NCBI GenBank assembly: GCA_002399235.1
Contig: DHDH01000023.1
Coordinates: 441-21,271, forward strand
Source: Firmicutes bacterium UBA4881
GTDB lineage: Bacteria; Bacillota; DTU065
Direction: 5' to 3'
DNA: 20,831 nucleotides
A model generated the notes under the pieces. That model had not been told where the DNA came from. It made no database searches and was given only the letters and a program-made list of their open reading frames with translations. This document shows, in pieces, positions 14,836 through 20,831 of the stretch. The position numbers and the translations under genes are program-made. How positions within the stretch are numbered: position 1 is the first letter of the stretch; every line of letters begins with the position of its first letter.

Positions 14836-15358
14836 TAAAGCCACCTTCTTCTTTTTACTATGATTGAAATTTCCTTCCTCCCTAATATTATTCTAAAATC
14901 GAATTAAGTTCTAGAAAAATAACATTTTCATGCTTTTTGTGTCACACTTAATTTTACAATGGAACGCCTGAAATAATCGTTTTACATTAACCACTATTAT
15001 TTTTGAGCCAGATAGTAATCGACCTTAAGAATTCCTCTTATAACGTGTACAAAGCCAAGATAACTACTATCCTGGCTTCTTCTATTTACTCCCTTCCTAC
15101 AACAAAAAAGTAATTGCTAATAAACGACATACTCATTTTTATTAATTTAGATATTATGCCAGCACTTATCCCAATCGAACTTATCTAACAACTATTTCTA
15201 GCATTCTCGCTCCTCAGGTAATTTTTTTCTTACCTAAGAGATCTGTCACTTATTTGTCACTTATAGTTGATACGCTTTAAGCAATGTAAGAAAGAGAACT
15301 TTTTTCTTTCTTGAATAACACCAAAAAATTTTAGCAGAAAAAAGGAAAGGAGCAATCT
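14836..15358. other. 523-base divergent intergenic region
   Basis: No open frame with coding character was found. It must hold the promoters of the DUF445 run (minus) and the ABC pair (plus). Visible structures are a 9-base palindrome GTGTCACAC (about 14939-14947), a hairpin at 15052-15078 (11-base stem with one mismatch, loop ACTAC), an inverted repeat AGGTAA-N8-TTACCT at 15216-15235 and the direct repeat at 15244-15264. A GGGAGGAAGG run near 14870 looks like a ribosome binding site but no start codon follows it. Confidence 0.6.
15244..15264 (+). promoter_or_regulatory. 11-base-spaced direct repeat, candidate response-regulator site
   Basis: TGTCACTTAT occurs twice, at 15244-15253 and 15255-15264, exactly 11 bases apart and about 95 bases before the ABC ATPase start. 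OmpR/PhoB-family regulators bind such head-to-tail repeats one helical turn apart, and the Pho box half-site CTGTCAT is similar in sequence. A TATAGT (15263-15268) overlaps the second copy and could be a -10, and no good -35 is seen. The OmpR-type regulator at 19680-20363 is the obvious candidate. Confidence 0.55.
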
Positions 15359-16027
15359 ATGCCTATCTTAGAAACTCAAAACTTAAGTAAAATTTATCCT
15401 GGTGCACACGATGTTATCGCCTTAAATCAGGTCAATCTGTCTCTAAACAAAGGTGAATTTGTCGCTATTGTCGGAGACAGTGGCTCTGGAAAATCCACTC
15501 TGCTTCATATGTTAAGTGGGGTCGATCAGCCAACTGAGGGAAGAGTTTTCATTCAAGATGTCGATATCACAGCTTTAAAAGAAAATGACCTAGCTGTGTT
15601 TCGTCGAAGAAACATTGGCATCATCTACCAGTTTTTTAACCTGATTCCTAATCTTACCGTAGAGAGGAATATTCTATTACCGCTCTTGCTAGATCAACGC
15701 AAACCCCACCCCGAATACTTTAAAGAGATATTAGAAACTTTAGGGATTCAGGATAAGTTGAATCGCTTTCCAAAACAACTATCTGGTGGTGAACAACAGC
15801 GGGTGGCCATCGCTCGAAGCCTCATCACTCGTCCCGCTGTTATTTTAGCTGATGAGCCTACAGGCAATCTTGATCGACGCAATACAGAAGAAATTATCTC
15901 CCTTTTTCGTTTAATTAATCGGAGTTTCCAAGCTACAATTGTGCTAATAACTCATGATGAAAAGGTGGCTTTATCCTGTCAGCGTGTGATGACCATGGTA
16001 GATGGTCATTTAGAAGTAACATCATAA
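15359..16027 (+). CDS. ABC transporter ATPase, LolD/MacB/BceA type
   Basis: 222 residues of the ATPase family that partners FtsX-domain (mechanotransmission) permeases. Motifs are intact: Walker A GDSGSGKST at 39-47, Q-loop Gln91, signature LSGGEQQR at 141-148, Walker B VILADE at 161-166 with the TGNLD D-loop, and the switch His in LITHDE. The family drives extrusion, lipoprotein release or antibiotic-peptide removal through a permease that does not itself move solute across the membrane in the usual way. The ATG is preceded by AAAGGAG at 7-8 bases. The permease follows after 53 bases. Length and sequence fit BceA/YtrE/LolD equally, so the module function is taken from the neighbours. Confidence 0.94.
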   Translation: MPILETQNLSKIYPGAHDVIALNQVNLSLNKGEFVAIVGDSGSGKSTLLHMLSGVDQPTEGRVFIQDVDITALKENDLAVFRRRNIGIIYQFFNLIPNLTVERNILLPLLLDQRKPHPEYFKEILETLGIQDKLNRFPKQLSGGEQQRVAIARSLITRPAVILADEPTGNLDRRNTEEIISLFRLINRSFQATIVLITHDEKVALSCQRVMTMVDGHLEVTS

Positions 16028-16080
16028 ATTGTCTTTATCGCTTTGAGGTGATAATCCATGTATTGAATTGAGGAGGCAGT

Positions 16081-18621
16081 ATGAATATAATTCAAGAGTT
16101 ATCTAAAAACAGTGTAAATGACGATAAACGAAGTACCATGGCCATACGTCTTTCTATTCTCATTGCCGTCACCATGATTGGTACGTTGCTTTTTCTTTTT
16201 AGCGAAATTGATCTGGAACAGTGGACCTACGAAAAAGAGCATATCGGTGATTATGATGTTGTCTTATTCCATTTCGATAAGAGTATTTGGGAGCATTTAA
16301 AAAATGACCCAGATATTAAAACCTTAGGACTTACTGTTGTAGAGAAAATCGAAGGCCTACCCTTCTTTCGTCCAAATATTGAACTCCAATTAGAACGTCC
16401 AGAGCTCTTTCCTGAGAAAAACAACCGGTTGGTCCAGGGTAGACAACCTACCACACCTAAAGAGTTGATGGTATCTAAGACCTTTCTTCAGGAAAATTCT
16501 AGTTATTCTCTGGGGAACTCTATAGGTTTGCAAGGAAAGACTTACACCATCTGTGGTGTTTTTGAAGATCTCTTAAGAAGTTTTGATACGAAATATTTAT
16601 TTGTCGGGGTACTACCCTCTACTCTAGATCACCTAGATTTTGCTCGCTATGAAACAATATATGCAACAATTTGGTTTCAATCCGAACGAGATACGTATAG
16701 AAAAATGCAAAAGATCTTATCCGATCTTGGTCAAAATGAAGTTGAGCTTCTCCAAAAGAACGGTTTGGTCTATAACACATCATATTTGGAAGGGAAATTC
16801 ATCTTTCGACCAATATTTCGACCTTCTCAGGAATTTATAGAACGTTGGAGCTTTCGCTCCATTATCCTAGGCATCATGCTTTTACTCTTTGTTGTAATGA
16901 TTTATAATGCCTTCAATGTCTGGAATAACCGTGACCTTAAAGAAATTGGGTTGTTAAAAAGTTGTGGTATGACGCAAAAACAGGTAAAACAGTTAGTTTT
17001 ATCAAAGGCTATTAGATTAACACTACAACCGCTTTTATTAGGACTTATCACCTCTTACCTGTTTGCCAACTTTCTAACTCTACTTCTCTGGATTAATGAG
17101 AAACGCTTTCATTTGCATATAGGTGATCGTCCTTATTCTACCCGAAGCTTCCATCTAATTACACCAAACCCTTTAGTGTTCATCTTTTTAATTGCGATGG
17201 CTTTACTTTGTGTCTTTTTAGCAGCTTTAAAGCCAGCCAAAAAAAGCAGCCGACTTTCTGTCATTGATACAATTAAAAACATCGATCCGAAAGAGCAAAA
17301 GCTTCGTCTTAAAAAGGTTAGTTACGGAAGCAATATTTGTCGCAATTTAGCAAAAGAATACACCACCAGTTATCGACATACCTATAATGGTCTAGCTTTC
17401 GCCATGGCCTTAGCAGCTATGTTATTAACCTTTGTGCTGATTGCACAATCCCATCGAAGTTTAGCTGAGAAGTATGATAAGCCAGATAGGCCATATACAA
17501 TCACAGTGTCTTTTTCAAGAATCGATGCCTATCCTCAGGAGATGATAGAAAAGATAAAGCAGGTTCCGGGAATTAAGTCATTTCACCTCTTTTCTTTTTA
17601 CGAATTTAGGTATTCGAATAAGCAAAATCCCTCTTTCTTGTCAGATGAATTGAAAAATGCTATTCAAGATCCGAAATCCTACCGAAATTCTCCTCGTAAC
17701 ATCAGCATTTATGGACTGGAAGATCTAGATTTTGAAAAATTGTTAGCAGGAAAAAACCTCTTGCAATCGACAGTGGTTGCTCCCCGATTCTTTCTCCTAG
17801 ATAAAACAGCTATCAATCCTCGTAATGCTTACAAACTAAGACACTATATATCTCTAGCTGATTCTCAAACCTCTGTGCTTCATATTGTCAATCCAAGTAC
17901 AAACAAGAATATTGATTTAAAGATAATGGGAAGAGTGGACTCTTTTCCCTATGATCTACGCCCTATCTGGCCAGAACAAATTTCATTATTTACCTCAATG
18001 TCTGAGTTCCAACGCCTGATTATCGAAAATCATTGGATTAATGAAGATAACCCCTTAAACTATATGCTTAAGGTTGAAGCACCTTTAGCCGAACTAAAAG
18101 AAATAACCACTGAAGTGAAGAACATCGTCTACGAGTACATTCCCCAAAACGATGTCTATATAAATAACCGCCTTTCCGAAATGGCCAATCAAATAGAACA
18201 ATCACAAAACGAATTAGCACTAACGCTAAGTGCTCAGATCCTCTTTATAATTATCGGACTATCAAATGCTTACAACAGCTTCCATGCTAATCTGAAGTCT
18301 AGCGAAAGGGATTTCGCTTTACTAAGAAGTGTTGGCATGACAGAAAAACAAATCAAATCCATGCTGCAGTATGAGGGCCTTTTCCTCATTCAAAGAGTTT
18401 TCTTCTACTACATCATCCTGTACATTGGGGGAATCCTTGTTTTTGCTTATAAAAAGTGGATTAGGTTTACACCATGGCAACTGGCAGCAAATCTGAACTA
18501 CTGGATTTTAAGTCTCTTCTTCCTCATTTCCTGCTTAGGCATTATCCTTGCCATCGAAAGTGGTAAGCGGAGAGTTTTAAGACAACGACTTCTTGATACT
18601 CTTCAGGATCGAACTTACTAA
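16081..18621 (+). CDS. ABC permease with two FtsX domains (846 residues)
   Basis: A large integral membrane protein. TM1 is at 24-43, followed by an extracytoplasmic domain (about 44-255) like the MacB periplasmic core, three helices (258-279, about 315-340, 360-382), a fifth (about 437-457), a second external domain (about 460-715) and three final helices ending near 835, eight in all. Each half has the FtsX signature EIGLLKSCGMT..Q or FALLRSVGMTEKQI that couples to the ATPase. GAGGAGG lies 4 bases before the ATG. BceB-type antibiotic-peptide permeases have ten helices and about 650 residues with one large loop; this one has the duplicated design instead. With the linked intramembrane-sensing kinase a defence role against membrane-active peptides is likely but not shown. 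A 16-base terminator follows. Confidence 0.9.
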   Translation: MNIIQELSKNSVNDDKRSTMAIRLSILIAVTMIGTLLFLFSEIDLEQWTYEKEHIGDYDVVLFHFDKSIWEHLKNDPDIKTLGLTVVEKIEGLPFFRPNIELQLERPELFPEKNNRLVQGRQPTTPKELMVSKTFLQENSSYSLGNSIGLQGKTYTICGVFEDLLRSFDTKYLFVGVLPSTLDHLDFARYETIYATIWFQSERDTYRKMQKILSDLGQNEVELLQKNGLVYNTSYLEGKFIFRPIFRPSQEFIERWSFRSIILGIMLLLFVVMIYNAFNVWNNRDLKEIGLLKSCGMTQKQVKQLVLSKAIRLTLQPLLLGLITSYLFANFLTLLLWINEKRFHLHIGDRPYSTRSFHLITPNPLVFIFLIAMALLCVFLAALKPAKKSSRLSVIDTIKNIDPKEQKLRLKKVSYGSNICRNLAKEYTTSYRHTYNGLAFAMALAAMLLTFVLIAQSHRSLAEKYDKPDRPYTITVSFSRIDAYPQEMIEKIKQVPGIKSFHLFSFYEFRYSNKQNPSFLSDELKNAIQDPKSYRNSPRNISIYGLEDLDFEKLLAGKNLLQSTVVAPRFFLLDKTAINPRNAYKLRHYISLADSQTSVLHIVNPSTNKNIDLKIMGRVDSFPYDLRPIWPEQISLFTSMSEFQRLIIENHWINEDNPLNYMLKVEAPLAELKEITTEVKNIVYEYIPQNDVYINNRLSEMANQIEQSQNELALTLSAQILFIIIGLSNAYNSFHANLKSSERDFALLRSVGMTEKQIKSMLQYEGLFLIQRVFFYYIILYIGGILVFAYKKWIRFTPWQLAANLNYWILSLFFLISCLGIILAIESGKRRVLRQRLLDTLQDRTY

Positions 18622-18653
18622 AAACCAAATTCTAAAAAGGACATTATTCGTAC

Positions 18654-18690
18654 AAAATGGCTAATCCGATTTTCTCGGATTAGCCATTTT
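18654..18690. terminator. Bidirectional terminator between permease and kinase genes
   Basis: A perfect 16-base stem (18654-18669 with 18675-18690) with loop TTTTC and A/T ends, located 32 bases after the permease stop and 13 bases after the kinase stop. It ends both convergent transcripts. Confidence 0.95.
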
Positions 18691-18703
18691 TAATGTAGTC
18701 AAT

Positions 18704-19690
18704 CTACTTATAAAGATAAAAGCGAAGTTCAAAGGTACTACCGTGCTTAGATGATGTAACGATTACTTCACCTGCATGTTGCTGCACGATAGACTTCACC
18801 AGAGAAAGGCCAATCCCAAAACCTTTCGATCCTGGATTGGCTTTATAAAAGCGCTCGAAAATTCTTGCTTTTTGCTCTGGTGTAATGCCAGGACCGTCAT
18901 CCTTAACAGTTATACTCTGATAAATAGCATTGTCTTTGAGAATATATTCGACATTACCCTGCCTTGAAACAGCCTCAAGGGCATTTTTCGTTAAATTAAT
19001 TAAAGCTTGCATAATCCACACTCGATCTCCATTTAACATAAAATCCTCTCCAGAAATAGATGTCTTGACTTCTTTTTCTTCGAGTAGATAGTCTAAATTG
19101 AGTTCCACATCAAGTAAAAGTTCCTTCATGGAAAATGGTTCTTTGTGGAAAGCAACAGCTCCTGCGTCTAATGAAGAAAGCTTTAACAATAAATCGCTTA
19201 ATTCTTGGAGCCTTATAATCTCCCTTTGGATACGCTTTAGATATTCGCCTGCATTCTCTGGGTCGGTCTCCATTAATTCTAAAAGGAGCGAAATACCAGT
19301 AAGCGGAGTTTTAATCTGATGGGTAACATCCTCCATGTTTCGCATTAATTGAACTCGTGCATGAATAGCCTCGTCTCTTTTTTCACGCTGATGAACTAGG
19401 CTTTTATAAATTTCATCCCGTAAAACACCAAAACGGTCATCTTCTAGCACAATCCGCTCTTCACGACATTCAATAGACTGCAAGAGCTCAGTAAGGTCTT
19501 GAATCACTTCTAAAACATGACTTTCTTCCCTTTTCTCATGCCAATAGAAGAGTAAGCTTATCAAAAGAGAAAGCAAAAGAGCGGCAAAGATACTTACTAT
19601 ATCTAAACGAGGCATAAAGTAAAGAATTACAAGCGTACCTATCCATGTCAACAAAGACATAATCATGGGAGTTAAAAATTTATTTTTCAT
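18704..19690 (-). CDS. Intramembrane-sensing histidine kinase (BceS-like)
   Basis: 328 residues. Two helices (8-27 and 32-49) are separated by only about five residues, so there is almost no external sensor domain; this defines intramembrane-sensing kinases such as BceS and LiaS, which sense through an associated ABC transporter or membrane protein. After a helical linker comes the H-box VTHQIKTPLTG with His124, the N-box INLTKNALEA with Asn236, the G1 box DDGPG (about 264-268) and the G2 box GFGIGLSLV (about 290-298). ATG follows GGAGG by 6 bases and overlaps the regulator stop codon by 11 bases, so the two are translationally coupled. It phosphorylates the regulator encoded just upstream. 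The convergent ABC pair is the likely signal input and target. Confidence 0.95.
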   Translation of the reverse strand: MKNKFLTPMIMSLLTWIGTLVILYFMPRLDIVSIFAALLLSLLISLLFYWHEKREESHVLEVIQDLTELLQSIECREERIVLEDDRFGVLRDEIYKSLVHQREKRDEAIHARVQLMRNMEDVTHQIKTPLTGISLLLELMETDPENAGEYLKRIQREIIRLQELSDLLLKLSSLDAGAVAFHKEPFSMKELLLDVELNLDYLLEEKEVKTSISGEDFMLNGDRVWIMQALINLTKNALEAVSRQGNVEYILKDNAIYQSITVKDDGPGITPEQKARIFERFYKANPGSKGFGIGLSLVKSIVQQHAGEVIVTSSKHGSTFELRFYLYK

Positions 19691-20363
19691 TCTTAGCCTC
19701 CGTCATGCAGTAACCTATCCCACGAATCGTTTTAATGCAATGTTGATAGGGTTTAATTTTTTCTCGGAGACGTTTTACTGTCACAGAAAGGGTGTTATCA
19801 AATACATCGCCTCGTTCCCAACCCCATAAACGATCTATGATACACTCTCTAGTCAACGTCCGCTCAATGTTTTTCAAAAATAACGTCACAAGCTCTAGCT
19901 CTTTTTGACTGAGCTCAACAACCTCTCCATCTACATGTAGGGTAACAAGGTTGTGATCTAGCATGATGCCACCACAACCTAATTGATTCTCATCTAACGA
20001 TTCCATTTGAATCCTACGCAACACAGACTCTATCCTTGCTTTGAGAACTGGAAGCGAAAAAGGCTTTGTTAGGTAGTCATCAGCTCCCATTTTAAGCCCA
20101 CGAACAATATCTTTTTCCTGATCTCGAACAGTTAAAATGATTACTGGAGTCTTCATCTTTTTAGAACGAATATAAGAGAGATATTCAAACCCCTCCCCAT
20201 CAGGCAGATTTAAATCCAATAAGATAAAATCTTGGCGCCCGGGATGGTAATTGTATGCTTCCTGCAAAGTGGTCAGATGCTGTACCTCATGTCCTTGTTT
20301 CGACAGATAACGTTCAACAGCGAAAGCTATGTTTTCGTTATCTTCGATGACCAATATCTTCAT
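19680..20363 (-). CDS. OmpR-family response regulator
   Basis: 227 residues. The receiver domain has the acidic pair Glu7-Asp8, phospho-acceptor Asp50 in ILLDLNLPDGEG, switch Thr78 and Lys100 in DYLTKPFSL. The winged-helix domain (about 130-225) ends with RLWGWERGDVFDNTLSVTVKRLREKI and RGIGY, typical of OmpR/PhoB DNA binding. I start it at ATG 20361-20363, with GGGGTGG 8 bases upstream, rather than the TTG seven codons earlier. It is the first gene of the regulator-kinase pair. By analogy with BceR it should activate the ABC pair at 15359-18621; the direct repeat at 15244-15264 is a candidate site. No similar repeat was seen upstream of its own gene. Confidence 0.95.
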   Translation of the reverse strand: MKILVIEDNENIAFAVERYLSKQGHEVQHLTTLQEAYNYHPGRQDFILLDLNLPDGEGFEYLSYIRSKKMKTPVIILTVRDQEKDIVRGLKMGADDYLTKPFSLPVLKARIESVLRRIQMESLDENQLGCGGIMLDHNLVTLHVDGEVVELSQKELELVTLFLKNIERTLTRECIIDRLWGWERGDVFDNTLSVTVKRLREKIKPYQHCIKTIRGIGYCMTEAKNEK

Positions 20364-20831
20364 CTCATTATCCACCCCAATCAAATACTAGTCTAATTGA
20401 TAATTTAATTTTCACAACAAATTTCCCTTTTCTAAAGCTGTGCGTAATCCACTAAATCAAGCGACAAAATAGACGTTTTATAGGTAAGTCACGTAATTGA
20501 ATCCACTGCGAAAACGGTTGATTTTTCCCCGATTTATTTACAAATATAAAATTATGCAAACAAGTTATCTTTTTCCTATCATTGCATAAAACTCCTCCCA
20601 CTTAAACCAGGAAAAGCAATATGAGTTAAATACTATGGTACAGTAGTATGTAAAGCTTTGCGCCTTTCTATCACTGCTATTAATACCTAGTATATCGATG
20701 AAATTGGCTGTTAGATAATCCAATCTGGAATGTAATAAGAACCTAACTCCTGTATCCACATAATCTGGATGTATAGCATTAAAGGAACTCATGAAAAAGG
20801 GAGCCCCCAGGCCAATGTCATTAAGTTAAGA
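20364..20831. other. 468-base region without a convincing gene
   Basis: It should contain the promoter of the regulator-kinase operon; the best candidate (TTGTGA, 16 bases, TAGACT on the minus strand near 20389-20417) is weak. A 75-codon open frame at 20565-20792 (minus) begins after a GGGGGCTCCCTTTTTC stretch that is not a good ribosome binding site, and its product (aromatic- and Cys-rich near the end) has no recognisable domain. It could be a gene or mobile-element remnant continuing past the right edge. Confidence 0.4.

Noticed and set aside
15052..15078. Hairpin in the 14836-15358 region as a riboswitch or terminator
   Set aside because: It has an 11-base stem with a mismatch and no T run, lies far from both start codons and shows no riboswitch core.

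Overview
The window is AT-rich bacterial chromosome with compact, mostly leaderless operons, strong GGAGG-type ribosome binding sites and many intrinsic terminators. The gene families (LysM protein with no signal peptide, DUF445/YheB protein, BceS-like intramembrane-sensing kinase) point to the Bacillota (Firmicutes), probably a clostridial-type lineage; I cannot name a genus. The five solute-binding proteins all carry ordinary Sec signal peptides ending in an A-x-A-type site and none has a lipobox cysteine. Monoderm Bacillota normally lipid-anchor such proteins, so a two-membrane (diderm) member is a real possibility.

Layout. 1-830 (minus): the 5' part of a LysM-repeat gene running off the left edge, then a free-standing tRNA-Val(CAC) gene with its own promoter and terminator. 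831-3160 (minus): a polar amino-acid ABC importer operon, glnH-glnP-glnQ. 3162-5700: a small two-helix membrane protein (minus), an EamA/DMT exporter (plus) and a secreted alpha-helical protein of unknown function (plus). 5721-9885 (minus): three tandem paralogous sugar-type solute-binding proteins, the two upstream copies each followed by its own terminator, with no permease or ATPase beside them. 10092-10961 (plus): a ZnuA-type metal-binding protein divergent from them, also without its permease and ATPase. 11153-14835 (minus): a tight four-gene run, DUF445 protein, Gfo/Idh/MocA dehydrogenase, YghZ-type aldo/keto reductase, short coiled-coil protein. 14836-15358: a 523-base intergenic region with an 11-base-spaced direct repeat. 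15359-18621 (plus): an ABC ATPase and an 846-residue two-FtsX-domain permease. 18704-20363 (minus): an OmpR-family regulator and an intramembrane-sensing kinase, convergent with the ABC pair and sharing one terminator. 20364-20831: no convincing gene.

How they fit together. The last block looks like a peptide-antibiotic sensing and detoxification module of the Bce type, but with an unusual permease; the direct repeat at 15244-15264 is a good candidate binding site for the regulator encoded 5 kb away. The three sugar-binding proteins, the secreted helical protein (possible six-hairpin carbohydrate enzyme) and the Gfo/Idh and aldo/keto oxidoreductases suggest a carbohydrate-oriented region. No transposase, integrase, CRISPR array or phage gene was recognised.
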